NCBI RefSeq assembly: GCF_016405905.1
Contig: NZ_JAEFCB010000030.1
Location: forward strand, 1 to 58,500
DNA: 58,500 bases
Direction of reading: 5' to 3'
Source: Variovorax sp. IB41
GTDB taxonomy: Bacteria; Pseudomonadota; Gammaproteobacteria; Burkholderiales; Burkholderiaceae_C
Part shown: positions 16,002-24,789 of the stretch, piece by piece
Layout: each line of letters starts with the position of its first letter
Position numbering within the stretch: position 1 is the stretch's first letter
Notes under the pieces: model-generated
The model's input: the letters and a program-made list of their open reading frames with translations, nothing else
Database searches by the model: none
Told to the model about the DNA's origin: nothing
Translations under genes and position numbers: made by a program

Positions 16002-16470
16002 GTCGGTCTCCGCGCACGGGCTCGTGGCGCAGCGTGCGCCGGCCGCCGTGCCATGGGCGACGCGCATCGCGCCCGCGGCTGACGCGCCGAGCGCGGCCGC
16101 AGGCGGCGTTCGCATGCTGCTGCGGCTCGAAGGCGCGTTCGTGCTGGCCGCGGCGCTGGCCGCCTACACGCAGTTCGGCCTCGGCTGGGGCGTGTTCGCG
16201 CTCTGGCTGCTGGTGCCCGACCTGTCGCTGCTCGGCTACCTCGCGGGCCCGCGCGTGGGCGCGGCGCTCTACAACGCGGCGCATTCGTACATCGGCCCCG
16301 TCGCGCTGCTCGTGCTCGGCGTGCTCGCGGCGATGCCGTGGGCCGTGGCCGGCGCGCTGATCTGGTTCACCCACATCGGGCTGGACCGCGCCCTGGGCTA
16401 CGGCCTGAAGTACGCCACGGGTTTCGGCCTCACGCACCTGGGCCGCATCGGCCGCGCCGATCCATGGTGA
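15994..16470 (+). CDS. DUF4260-family membrane protein
   Basis: A 158-residue protein with about four hydrophobic segments from residue 40 on. Its conserved-looking core FALWLLVPDLSLLGYLAGPR, YNAAHSYIGPVALL and ALIWFTHIGLDRALGYGLKY matches my memory of the DUF4260 family (function unknown). It starts at GTG 15994 and overlaps the CpxP-like gene by 8 bases. The GC-rich N-terminal 35 residues are not conserved-looking, so a later start is possible. It lies between the CpxP-like gene and the two-component genes and is probably co-transcribed with them. Confidence 0.78.
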   Translation: MAESVSAHGLVAQRAPAAVPWATRIAPAADAPSAAAGGVRMLLRLEGAFVLAAALAAYTQFGLGWGVFALWLLVPDLSLLGYLAGPRVGAALYNAAHSYIGPVALLVLGVLAAMPWAVAGALIWFTHIGLDRALGYGLKYATGFGLTHLGRIGRADPW

Positions 16471-16609
16471 CGATGCGCAACCACACCCTCGCGGCGGCTG
16501 CGTGCGCCCGGACAGCGATGCCGAAGCCGGCAGTGGCGGTGCGATGCCGACCGGTCTGATGGCCAGCGAAGTCATTCGCCACATGTTTGCCAGGAGGCAC
16601 AATCCCGCC

Positions 16610-17320
16610 ATGCCGCGCATCCTGCTGATCGACGACGACGAACACCTCGCCGCGCCGCTGACCACCTACTTCGCACGCTTCGGCTGCACGCTGGAGAGCG
16701 CCGTGCGCCCGAGCGAGGGCCTGGCCAAGCTGCGCGCCGGCCAGTACGACGCGGCCATCCTCGATGTGATGCTGCCCGAGATGGACGGCTTCGCGCTGTG
16801 CCGCGAGATCCGCAAGGAAAGCGACATCCCCATCGTCATGCTCACCGCGCGCGGCGAGGTGATGGACCGCGTGGTGGGTCTCGAACTGGGCGCCGACGAC
16901 TACGTGCCCAAGCCCTTCGAGCCGCGCGAACTGGTGGCGCGGGTGCAGACCATCCTGCGGCGCCAGCGCAGCACGCCGGCGGTGGCGGCGGCGAATGGTC
17001 ATGGCAACAGCACGCAACTGCGCGTGTTCGACGGCCTCTCGATCGACCTCGACCGGCGCCAGGTGCTGCGCCAGGGGGAGCGCATCGAGCTCACCGGCAC
17101 CGAGTTCGAACTGCTCGCGCTGCTGGCGGCCGAGCCGGGCAAGGTCTTCAGCCGCGACGACATCCTGAACCGCCTGCGCGGCCACGAGGCCGAGCTCTAC
17201 ACGCGCGCGGTCGACATCGTGGTGAGCCGCCTGCGCAAGAAGCTGGAGCCGCTGGACTGCATCAAGACGCTGCGCAACGCGGGCTACGCGCTGGCCGTCG
17301 CACGCAGCGAGCCTGCATGA
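16610..17320 (+). CDS. OmpR-family response regulator (CpxR-like)
   Basis: A 236-residue DNA-binding regulator. The receiver domain begins MPRILLIDDDEHL; the phosphoacceptor is Asp52 (AAILDVMLPEMDG), with conserved Thr79 and Lys101 (YVPKPFEPRE). The winged-helix domain spans about residues 135-232, with ELTGTEFELLALLAAEPGKV and VVSRLRKKLEPLD. The ATG at 16610 follows CAGGAGG at 13 bases; an earlier in-frame start at 16583 would add residues lacking family similarity. The stop overlaps the kinase start (ATGA). It probably controls envelope-stress genes, given the CpxP-like neighbour. Confidence 0.94.
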   Translation: MPRILLIDDDEHLAAPLTTYFARFGCTLESAVRPSEGLAKLRAGQYDAAILDVMLPEMDGFALCREIRKESDIPIVMLTARGEVMDRVVGLELGADDYVPKPFEPRELVARVQTILRRQRSTPAVAAANGHGNSTQLRVFDGLSIDLDRRQVLRQGERIELTGTEFELLALLAAEPGKVFSRDDILNRLRGHEAELYTRAVDIVVSRLRKKLEPLDCIKTLRNAGYALAVARSEPA

Positions 17321-18711
17321 GGTTCGGCGGACGGGACCACCGCGAGGCGTGGCGCGAGATGGCCTGCCGCCGCGCCGAAATGCGCAAGCAGTGGCACGCC
17401 CAGTGGCACGAAAAGGTGCAGGGCAAGCGCCGCTGGCGCCGGTCGCTGCGCATCCGTCTCGTGATGATGTTCGTGCTGCTCGCGCTGGTGATGGCCGGCG
17501 TTTTCATGGGCGGCATGAAGAAGGCGTTTTCCACCGGCTGGGCCGAGGCCGCCAAGCCGATGCTGGTGGACTACGCCGACCGGCTCGTCGCCGAAATCGG
17601 CACACCGCCCGACGTGACGCGCGCGCAGGCGCTGGTGGCGCGGCTGCCGATCACCATTCGCATCGTCGGCCCCACGGTCAACTGGGACTCCAACCCCGGC
17701 GGCTCGAACAGCCCCGGTGGCTGGATGCACGACCGCGAAGACGTGTTCGGCGGCGAGAAGTGGTTCATCCGCCCCACGCCCGACGGCCACCGCGTGATCT
17801 TCGGCTGGGCGCCCAAGCTCTGGCAGCTCGCGCCGCGCGCGACCGGCTGGGCCACGCTCGGCCTGCTGCTGTCGTGCGTGCTGCTGGGCTATGCCTACGT
17901 GAGCCGCCTGCTGCGGCCGCTGATCGACATCCGCGAAGGCGCGCAGCGCTTCGGCCGGGGCGAGTTCACCGAGCCGATCCCGGTGCGCCGCAACGACGAC
18001 CTGGGCGACCTCGCGCAGCGCATCAACACCATGGCCGACGACATCCAGGCCATGCTCGATGCCAAGCGCGGCCTGCTGCTGGCGCTCAGCCACGAGCTGC
18101 GCTCGCCGCTCACCCGCGCGCGCCTCAACGCCGAGCTGCTGCCCGCCACGCCCGAGGGTCAGGCCGAGCGCGAGGCGCTGCTGCGCGACCTGAACGAGAT
18201 GCGCGACCTCATCAGCGACCTGCTCGAGAGCGAACGCCTCGCGAGCCCGCACGCCGCGCTGCAGCGCGAGCCGGTCGACCTCGCAGCGCTCGTGCGCCAG
18301 ACCGTGGCCGAGATGCCCGGCGCCGAGAAGGTGCACCTGGACCTGGCCGAAGGCCTGCCGCCGCATTCGATCGACCGCATGCGCATCCGCCTCCTGGTGC
18401 GCAACCTGCTGGACAACGCCATGCGCTACAGCACCGAGGCGCCCCGGCCGCCGTGCGTATCGCTGCGCGCGGTGGTGGACGGGCAGGTGCAGGGCATCGA
18501 GCTCGAGGTGCGCGACCATGGCCCCGGCGTCGACGAAACGCAGCTCGGGCGGCTGACCGAGCCCTTCTACCGCACGGACGGCGCCCGGGCGCGCGCCACC
18601 GGCGGCGTGGGCCTGGGCATGTACCTGTGTCGGCTGGTCGCCGAGGCGCACGGGGGCTCGCTGACCGTGCGCAACGCCAATCCAGGTCTGCAGATCGTCG
18701 TGCGGCTCTGA
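17317..18711 (+). CDS. Sensor histidine kinase (CpxA-like)
   Basis: A 464-residue membrane kinase. The cytoplasmic N-terminus is very basic. TM1 lies near residues 44-68 (RIRLVMMFVLLALVMAGVFM), followed by a periplasmic domain of about 110 residues, TM2 near residue 180 and a HAMP segment. The dimerisation and phosphorylation site is LALSHELRSPLTRARL (His259). ATP-binding motifs are RNLLDNAMRYS, RDHGPGV and GGVGLGMYLCRLVAEAHGG. It is coupled to the response regulator by ATGA overlap. The periplasmic domain is the likely site of CpxP-like protein sensing (inference). Confidence 0.94.
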   Translation: MRFGGRDHREAWREMACRRAEMRKQWHAQWHEKVQGKRRWRRSLRIRLVMMFVLLALVMAGVFMGGMKKAFSTGWAEAAKPMLVDYADRLVAEIGTPPDVTRAQALVARLPITIRIVGPTVNWDSNPGGSNSPGGWMHDREDVFGGEKWFIRPTPDGHRVIFGWAPKLWQLAPRATGWATLGLLLSCVLLGYAYVSRLLRPLIDIREGAQRFGRGEFTEPIPVRRNDDLGDLAQRINTMADDIQAMLDAKRGLLLALSHELRSPLTRARLNAELLPATPEGQAEREALLRDLNEMRDLISDLLESERLASPHAALQREPVDLAALVRQTVAEMPGAEKVHLDLAEGLPPHSIDRMRIRLLVRNLLDNAMRYSTEAPRPPCVSLRAVVDGQVQGIELEVRDHGPGVDETQLGRLTEPFYRTDGARARATGGVGLGMYLCRLVAEAHGGSLTVRNANPGLQIVVRL

Positions 18712-18813
18712 GTTTTTCCCCGATGCCGGCCCTGTCGCCTGCGCTACCAGGCGCCGCGGGGTGCGCGGCTACGATGCGCCTCCAGGCCAGCGTCGGTCAA
18801 TCAAGGAGACACC

Positions 18814-19857
18814 ATGAGCAGCTCGATCACCAACCACCAGGTCCGCCTCGCCAAGCGTCCCGAGGGCACGGCCACCCGCGAGAACTGGAAGTTCACCACC
18901 GAGCCCGTGGGCGAGCCGGCCGAGGGCGGGGTGCTGGTCAAGACGCTGTCGCTGTCGCTGGACCCCGCGATGCGCGGCTGGCTCAACGACGCCAAGAGCT
19001 ACATCGCGCCTGTGGCCATCGACGAGGTGATGCGCGCGGGCGGCGTCGGCCGGGTCATCGCCTCCAAGAACCCGCAGTTCGCGGTGGGCGACACCGTCTA
19101 CGGCACGCTGGGCGTGCAGGAATACATCCTCATCCCCGAAGACCAGCTCAAGCGCAACGGCCTGGTCAAGATCGACCTGCGCGTGGGCACGATCACGCAG
19201 TGGCTCAACGTGCTGGGCATGCCGGGCATGACCGGCTACTTCGGCCTGATGGACGTGGGCCAGCCCAAGGCGGGCGAGACGGTCGTCGTCTCCGGCGCGG
19301 CCGGCGCCGTGGGGCAGACGGTGGGGCAGCTCGCCAAGATCAAGGGCTGCCGCGTGATCGGCATTGCCGGCGGTGCGGCCAAGTGCGACTGGGTGGTCAA
19401 GGAGCTGGGCTTCGACGCCTGCATCGACTACAAGGCCGGCGCCGGCGCGGTGCGCGAAGGCCTGAAGACGCATTGCCCGAAGGGCGTGGACATTTATTTC
19501 GACAACGTCGGCGGCGAGATTCTCGATGCGGTGCTCGCGCGGCTCGCGCGCAAGGCCCGAGTGATCATCTGCGGCGCGATCAGCCAGTACAACAACGCCA
19601 ACAGCATGCCGGGCGCCGGCCCGAAGAACTACCTGAGCCTGCTGGTGAACCGGGCGCGCATGGAAGGCATCGTGGTGTTCGACTACGCCGACCGCTACCC
19701 CATCGCCATCGCGGAACTCGCCGGCTACCTCAAAGAGGGCCGCATGAAGAGCAAGGAAGACGTCGTGCAGGGCCTGGACACCTTCCCGGAATCGCTCAAC
19801 AAGCTGTTCGCCGGGGAGAATTTCGGCAAGCTGGTCCTGCAGGTCGCCCAGGACTGA
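18814..19857 (+). CDS. NADP-dependent medium-chain oxidoreductase (CurA/leukotriene B4 dehydrogenase type)
   Basis: A 347-residue zinc-independent MDR enzyme that would reduce activated carbon-carbon double bonds with NADPH. It begins MSSSITNHQVRLAKRPEGTA. The substrate domain includes LSLDPAMRGW; the Rossmann domain has VVVSGAAGAVGQTVGQLAKIKGC, and DVYFDNVGG-like (VDIYFDNVGGEIL) and QYNN-type loops follow, all signatures of this subfamily. The ATG at 18814 follows AAGGAGACACC. It is a single gene downstream of the kinase. Confidence 0.92.
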   Translation: MSSSITNHQVRLAKRPEGTATRENWKFTTEPVGEPAEGGVLVKTLSLSLDPAMRGWLNDAKSYIAPVAIDEVMRAGGVGRVIASKNPQFAVGDTVYGTLGVQEYILIPEDQLKRNGLVKIDLRVGTITQWLNVLGMPGMTGYFGLMDVGQPKAGETVVVSGAAGAVGQTVGQLAKIKGCRVIGIAGGAAKCDWVVKELGFDACIDYKAGAGAVREGLKTHCPKGVDIYFDNVGGEILDAVLARLARKARVIICGAISQYNNANSMPGAGPKNYLSLLVNRARMEGIVVFDYADRYPIAIAELAGYLKEGRMKSKEDVVQGLDTFPESLNKLFAGENFGKLVLQVAQD

Positions 19858-19864
19858 GGGCGGC

Positions 19865-20188
19865 TCAGGATTCGCTGGGGCGCATCGGGATGTCGCCCAG
19901 CGCGTCGTCATCGCGCAGGCCCCGCGCGGCCTTCAGCAGTTCGATCGACAGGCCGTCGCCATGGCCCGCGAAGCCCTTGGCGATGCCCTCCAGCACCGTC
20001 GAGAGGCCCGCCTCGCCATCGGCGCGGGCGTCCATGCTGATGTTGAGCACCCGGGCCGCCATCTGGCGGTAGGTGATGGCGCCGGCGCCCTCGAGCGCGG
20101 CCACCAGGTCCAGGTACAGCGCCAGGTTCAGGTCGAACACCAGCTTGGGCGTGATTTCGAAGTCGTCGTTCTTGTTCTTGTCGTCCAT
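19865..20188 (-). CDS. Hypothetical 107-residue cytoplasmic protein
   Basis: A small acidic protein starting MDDKNKNDDFEITPKLVFDL at 20188, behind AAGGAG. It has no signal peptide or TM. Helical segments are LVFDLNLALYLDLVAALEGA, a middle ITYRQMAARVLNIS, and GEAGLSTVLEGIAKGFAGHG. I do not recognise the family. The frame stays open far upstream on this strand, but that extension lies inside the transporter gene and has no protein-like character. It converges with the oxidoreductase gene 8 bases away. Confidence 0.7.
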   Translation of the reverse strand: MDDKNKNDDFEITPKLVFDLNLALYLDLVAALEGAGAITYRQMAARVLNISMDARADGEAGLSTVLEGIAKGFAGHGDGLSIELLKAARGLRDDDALGDIPMRPSES

Positions 20189-20280
20189 GGGTTCGGCTCC
20201 TTTTTTCTGAGCCTCCACTCTAGCCAGAAAATGCGCGCCGATCCGTCGGACATGGGCGTGATTCGCGCCCTCGGCGCCCT

Positions 20281-21132
20281 TCAGCGTGCACGAGTGCCCA
20301 TGATGGCCGCCGCGATGATCAGCCCGGCCGCGAGCGCGATGCTCCAGGTGAGCGGGCGGCCGGTCACGGTCAGCAGCAACGCCGTCGAGGCGAGCGGCGT
20401 GATGTAGCTCAGGATGCCGATCTGCCGCGCATCGCCGCGCTTGAGCGCCATGTCCCAGAGGAAGAAGGCCGCGCCCAACGGGCCGAGGCCGCAGAGCGCG
20501 AGCAGTAGCCAGTCGCGGGCCGACAGCGCCACCGAGGGTTCCAGCAGGGCGTGACAGACCAGCGCCAAGGCGCCCGAAACCAGCCCGAAGAGGCCGATCG
20601 CCGAGGTCGGAAACGCCGGCACCCGCTTCGTCCACAGCGAATAGCTCGCCCAGATGAACGCCGAGCCCGCCGCAGGCACGAAGCCCCAATACGTGGCAGA
20701 GGCCCCCGCGGCCGGCGCCGCACCGCCGCGCGCCCCGAGGATCGCCATCGCCGCGCCCGCGAACCCCAGCAGTGCCGCGATCACGTGCAACGGCCGCAGC
20801 GACATGCGCGGCAGCAACACCGGCGCCAGCACCACCATGAGCAGCGGCCAAAGGTAATTGACGAGATTGGCCTCGACCGGCGGCGCATACCGCAGCGCGA
20901 TGAACAGCAGGAAGTGATAACCGAAGAGGCCGTAGATGCCCAGGGCCAGCGTGCGCGGCGGCACCTTCCACGCGCGGCGGTCGCGCAGCACGAGCGGCCA
21001 GCTGGGCACGCTGCCGATGATCAGCGCAAGCCCCGTGAGCAGGAAGGGCGGCAGGTGCGACAGCGCCGTGCCGAGCGAGGCAAGGCTGGTCCACAGCGCG
21101 ATGGCGAGCAGGGCGTAGACGGTGGAAGACAT
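20281..21132 (-). CDS. DMT-superfamily (EamA) transporter
   Basis: A 283-residue inner-membrane exporter with about ten hydrophobic segments in two EamA halves. The first half is residues 5-130 (LAIALWTSLASLGTALSHLP, FGYHFLLFIALRYAPPVEAN). The second starts at about 145 (WGFVPAAGSAFIWASYSLWT) and ends in ITPLASTALLLTVTGRPLTW. The ALRYAPPVEANLVNYLWPLL motif is the classical EamA helix 3-4 region. The overall pattern is close to the aromatic amino-acid exporter YddG, but the substrate is not certain. Confidence 0.88.
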   Translation of the reverse strand: MSSTVYALLAIALWTSLASLGTALSHLPPFLLTGLALIIGSVPSWPLVLRDRRAWKVPPRTLALGIYGLFGYHFLLFIALRYAPPVEANLVNYLWPLLMVVLAPVLLPRMSLRPLHVIAALLGFAGAAMAILGARGGAAPAAGASATYWGFVPAAGSAFIWASYSLWTKRVPAFPTSAIGLFGLVSGALALVCHALLEPSVALSARDWLLLALCGLGPLGAAFFLWDMALKRGDARQIGILSYITPLASTALLLTVTGRPLTWSIALAAGLIIAAAIMGTRAR

Positions 21133-21199
21133 GGGCGGCGAGCCTACGCGATGGCGTCGTCGCGCAACGCCGGCCCGTCGTCGCGCGGCGACGGTCTTG

Positions 21200-21904
21200 T
21201 CAGACGCCCCGGCGGCGCAGCGCGGCCGTGAGCGCCGACGGCGAGCGGTAGCCCGTGCGCCGTGCCGTTTCCGCGACGCTCACGCCGTCCAGCCGCAGTT
21301 CACGCGCATGCGCCAGCCGCAGCCCGCGCAGCCAGTGCATCGCGCTCGTGCCTTGCTCCTCGCGGCAGCGCTGCGCGAACTGGCTGGGGCTCAGGCAGGC
21401 GACCTCGGCGAGGTCGGCAACGCCCAGCGGCTCGTGCCAGCGCGCCCCGGCCCAGGCCGTGAGCGCCTGCCAGTCGATGCGGCGGCGGCGCGTGTCCGTC
21501 AACGGCGAGTGCACGGGACTCCACGCTTCCAGCAGCAGCGCGGGACCGTGCTGCAGGGCGAGCGCCGCATGCTGCGGCTGCTTCATGCAATGCGCCAGGT
21601 AACGCGCCAGCGCGTGCAGCCGCGGCGCGTCGGCCGGTGCGCGCTCGGCGCAACGGGCCCATGGCGCATGCGTGGTGTCGAGCACCAGGCACACGCTGCC
21701 CTGGCCGCGCGCCGCGAAGTCGTGGCGATCGCCCGGCGCGACCACCTGCGCCTGGCCGACACCGATGCCCGTGCCCCGGCCTTCGACTTCGATGTCGAGC
21801 ACGCCATCCAGGCCGATCAGCACCTGGAAGTGATCGTGCGCATGGCTGCGGCGCGACGTGCCGTAGTCGCGCAAGGAAAGGGTGTGGGTGGCGGATGCGT
21901 GCAT
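21200..21904 (-). CDS. AraC-family transcriptional regulator
   Basis: A 234-residue protein with an N-terminal cupin-type sensor domain (SLRDYGTSRRSHAHDHFQVL, with HAHDHFQ as the cupin motif) and a C-terminal double helix-turn-helix: LGVADLAEVACLSPSQFAQR, then VSVAETARRTGYRSPSALTA. The C-terminal domain shows the usual AraC pattern. It is encoded divergently from nothing nearby but lies 68 bases downstream of the EamA gene start and just after the SLC13-like gene on the same strand. It may control the exporter or transporter next to it. Confidence 0.9.
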   Translation of the reverse strand: MHASATHTLSLRDYGTSRRSHAHDHFQVLIGLDGVLDIEVEGRGTGIGVGQAQVVAPGDRHDFAARGQGSVCLVLDTTHAPWARCAERAPADAPRLHALARYLAHCMKQPQHAALALQHGPALLLEAWSPVHSPLTDTRRRRIDWQALTAWAGARWHEPLGVADLAEVACLSPSQFAQRCREEQGTSAMHWLRGLRLAHARELRLDGVSVAETARRTGYRSPSALTAALRRRGV

Positions 21905-21929
21905 GCGGGAAAGCGCGATGGTCCGCCCG

Positions 21930-23063
21930 TCACGCGAGCCGCAGCAGCAGCGCCGAGGCCGCGCACACCAGCAGGAACGGAATGCTGATGCGATGGAACT
22001 CGCGCAGCCCGTTCGGCAGCTTCGCGAGCCGCAGCGCGATCAGGTTGGCCAGCGAGCCCAGCACGCAGCCAAAGCCACCCACGCTCACCCCCGCCGCCAG
22101 CGCGGGCAGGTCGCGTACGTGGCCGTCCAGAAGGATGGCAGCCGGCACGTTGCTGATGAACTGCGAAGTGACGATGGCCGCGAGGTAGGCGCGCCATCCC
22201 TCGGTGATCGGCCAGTGCCCAAGCAGCGCGGTGATGGTGGGCAGCTCGGCCAGCTGCCGCAGGTCCACGAACATGAGCGCGATGATCGCGAGCAGCGCCC
22301 AGTCGATGCCCTTCAGCACGCGCGGGTACGTCACCAGCAACACACCGAACACCACGCCCAGCCCGGCCAGCAGCCAGTGCCGGTCGAGCGCGACCACGAA
22401 GCCGATGAAGAGCACCCCCGCCAGCGCCAGGAGGCGCGGCTGCACCGGTGCCGCCTCGGCCGCGGGCTTGAGCGCGATGGGCGTGCGCGGCACCAGCAGC
22501 CACACCGCGACGAAGAGCCAGAACAGCATCACCGCCACCGTCGGTCCCATCATCCCCATGAACGCGAAGAAGCTCTCGCCCGAGCGGTGCCACAGATAAA
22601 GGTTCTGCGGATTGCCGATCGGCGTGAGGGCCGAGCCCGCATTCACCGCCAGCGCCTCCAGCACCACGAGCCGCGCGAGCGGCAGGTGCGCTTGGGTTGC
22701 GAGCACGCGCGTGAGCGGCACCAGGAGAAACAGGCTCACGTCGTTGGTCACCAGCGCGGAGAGCAGCGCCGCGCTCGCCGTCAGCAGCATCGCCAGGCTG
22801 CGCTGGTTGTGCGTGCGCGCGAGCAGGCGCTGCGCGGTCGCCTGCAACATGCCGCTCTTCTCCACGCCCTGCGTGATGGCCAGCAGGCCGGCGAGAGCGC
22901 CGACCGTCTGCCAGTCGACCAGCTGGAGCCACGCCATCGGCGCGCGCGGGCGCAGGAACGCGAACAGCACCGCGACGGCGACCAGCACCCACAAGAGGCC
23001 GTTGCCGCCGCCCTGTTCCTCGGACGGCGACGCCGCTTTGGCTTCAGCGGCCGACAAGGTCAC
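21930..23063 (-). CDS. SLC13/ArsB-type anion permease
   Basis: A 377-residue membrane protein with about ten hydrophobic segments. Signatures are ALAGLLAITQGVEKSGMLQA, SALVTNDVSLFLLVPLTRVL and AVNAGSALTPIGNPQNLYLW; the NDVSLFLLVPL and TPIGNPQN motifs are the paired half-helix loops of the ion-transporter superfamily (SLC13, ArsB, NhaD). The substrate could be a dicarboxylate, sulfate or sodium. The start is uncertain. I place it at GTG 23063, overlapping the ligase gene end by 20 bases; codons further upstream read through the ligase gene. Confidence 0.8.
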   Translation of the reverse strand: MTLSAAEAKAASPSEEQGGGNGLLWVLVAVAVLFAFLRPRAPMAWLQLVDWQTVGALAGLLAITQGVEKSGMLQATAQRLLARTHNQRSLAMLLTASAALLSALVTNDVSLFLLVPLTRVLATQAHLPLARLVVLEALAVNAGSALTPIGNPQNLYLWHRSGESFFAFMGMMGPTVAVMLFWLFVAVWLLVPRTPIALKPAAEAAPVQPRLLALAGVLFIGFVVALDRHWLLAGLGVVFGVLLVTYPRVLKGIDWALLAIIALMFVDLRQLAELPTITALLGHWPITEGWRAYLAAIVTSQFISNVPAAILLDGHVRDLPALAAGVSVGGFGCVLGSLANLIALRLAKLPNGLREFHRISIPFLLVCAASALLLRLA

Positions 23064-24606
23064 GCAACTCGCGCTTGAGCACCTTGCCGATCGCGCTGCG
23101 CGGCAGCTCGTCGATGAAGTGCAGACGCGCCAGGCGCTGCGTCTTGCCGAGCTGGTCGTTTGTCCATTGCAGCAGTGCGTCTTCGCTGGTGGCATCGCCT
23201 TCGCGGCGCACCACGAAGGCCATCGGCGTCTCGCCCCATTGCTCGGAGGGCACGCCCACCACCGCCACGTCGGCCACCGCCGCATGGCCGCGCACCACGG
23301 CTTCCAGGTCGCTCGGGTAGATGTTGAAGCCGCCGCTGATGATCATGTCCTTCTTGCGATCGAACAGCGTGAGAAAGCCCTCGGCATCGAAGCGCCCCAC
23401 GTCGCCCGTGCGGATGAAGCGCTTGCCCGTGGCGTCGAACCACTCGGCCTCGCGTGTCTTCGCGGGCTGGCGGTGGTAGCCGGTCATCATGCCGGCCGAG
23501 TGGCCCACCACTTCGCCGGCCACCTCGGTGTCGCCGCGCGGCAGTTCGTTGCCTTCCTCGTCGATCAGGCGGATGTCGCTGCCCGGCGCGGGCTGGCCCA
23601 CGGTGTGCAGCTTGGTCGGGTGCAGATGCGCTTCCAGGATGCAGGTGCCGCCGCCCTCGGTCATGCCGTAGAACTCGATCAACCCGCCGGGCCAACGCTT
23701 CAATACGTCGGCCTTGAGCGCGGCGCTGAACGGCGCGCTGGTGCTGAACTTGAACTGGAACGAGGCGAGGTCGTGCGCATCGAAGCGCGGGTGCGCCATC
23801 AGCCGCTGGTACTGCACAGGCACCAGCATCGTGTGCGTCACGCGCCGCTGCTCGGCCAGCTGCAGGTAGCCCGCGGCGTCGAACTTGGGCATCAGCACCA
23901 CGCAGCCGCCGAAGGCGATGGTGGGGAAGAACACCACCAGCGTGGTGTTGGAATAGAGCGGCGTCGACAGCAGCGTGACCGTGTCGGCGCTGTATTCGTA
24001 CTTGGCGCCGCGCTGCACGTGCGACCAGCGCATGCCGTGCCCCTGCACGATGCCCTTGGGCTCGCCGGTGGTGCCCGAGGAATAGATGATGTTGAAGGCC
24101 CACGAGGGCTGCACCTCGACGGCCTCGGGCCGGGCGCCGACCGGTGCGAGCCAGGCGGCGAAGTCGCGCCCCGCCGAAGAGCCGTCAAGCGCGACGCGCA
24201 CAATGCCGCCTTCCGTTGCGGGACCGACCACGTCGGCGGCCGAGGCATCGGTGAACAGGATGCGCGCATCGGCGTCCTGGATCATGCGGGCCAGGCTCGC
24301 GGGCGTGGAGCCGGGCGCGAGCGGCGCGACGGCGACGCCCGCGCGCAATGCGCCGATGAACACCGCCGCGTAGTTCACCGACGACGTGGCGCAGACCGCG
24401 ATGGCGTCGCCGGCCTTGAGGCCGTCGCGCTGCAGGCTGGCGGCGATGCGGTCCATCAGCGCGTCGAGCGCGCCGTAGTTCAGCGCGGATTGCGCGTCCG
24501 CGAGCGCAGGGCGATCGGGGGTGTGTTGGGCGTGGAGGCGAACCAGGTCGGCAATGGCGCCGAAATCGCGTTCCATCGCGGCTTGAAAGGCGGGGTGCGT
24601 TTGCAA
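23044..24606 (-). CDS. AMP-dependent acyl-CoA synthetase/ligase (class I adenylate-forming)
   Basis: A 520-residue cytoplasmic enzyme that activates a carboxylic acid with ATP and transfers it to CoA. It carries the P-loop-like IIYSSGTTGEPKGIVQGHGM (A3), EFYGMTEGGGTCILE (A5), FIRTGDVGRFDAEGFLTLFDR (A7) and the catalytic lysine near the end (RSAIGKVLKRELRD, A10). The start is TTG 24606, which has AAGGA 7 bases upstream and gives MQTHPAFQAAMERDF; the ATG ten codons later lacks such a site. The upstream in-frame extension to 24702 overlaps a simple repeat. Confidence 0.92.
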   Translation of the reverse strand: MQTHPAFQAAMERDFGAIADLVRLHAQHTPDRPALADAQSALNYGALDALMDRIAASLQRDGLKAGDAIAVCATSSVNYAAVFIGALRAGVAVAPLAPGSTPASLARMIQDADARILFTDASAADVVGPATEGGIVRVALDGSSAGRDFAAWLAPVGARPEAVEVQPSWAFNIIYSSGTTGEPKGIVQGHGMRWSHVQRGAKYEYSADTVTLLSTPLYSNTTLVVFFPTIAFGGCVVLMPKFDAAGYLQLAEQRRVTHTMLVPVQYQRLMAHPRFDAHDLASFQFKFSTSAPFSAALKADVLKRWPGGLIEFYGMTEGGGTCILEAHLHPTKLHTVGQPAPGSDIRLIDEEGNELPRGDTEVAGEVVGHSAGMMTGYHRQPAKTREAEWFDATGKRFIRTGDVGRFDAEGFLTLFDRKKDMIISGGFNIYPSDLEAVVRGHAAVADVAVVGVPSEQWGETPMAFVVRREGDATSEDALLQWTNDQLGKTQRLARLHFIDELPRSAIGKVLKRELRDLVGR

Positions 24607-24696
24607 AATCGAATCCTTCGTCTTGGCCAGACGGCAGGATAGCGAAGAAGCCTCGCAGCCGGTGAGCCGTGCGCGACGGCCGGGGCGCAGCCATCC

Positions 24697-24726
24697 ATTC
24701 ATTCAGTCAGTCAGTCAGTCGGTCAG
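24697..24726. repeat. Tetranucleotide simple repeat (CATT/CAGT)n
   Basis: A short tandem array, CATTCATT then (CAGT)4 with degenerate ends, in the gap between the ligase start and the DUF937 gene. It is too far from either start codon to change a reading frame. It may affect promoter spacing. Confidence 0.8.
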
Positions 24727-24789
24727 CCACCGCTCAGGGGTGCAGGCCGAGGATCGGCGTTTCTTCTATACCCAGGAAGGAGCTCCGAC

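Noticed and set aside
24697..24726. Phase-variable coding repeat
   Set aside because: The array is between genes, upstream of the chosen TTG start of the ligase and about 60 bases before the DUF937 start; no reading frame crosses it with good evidence.
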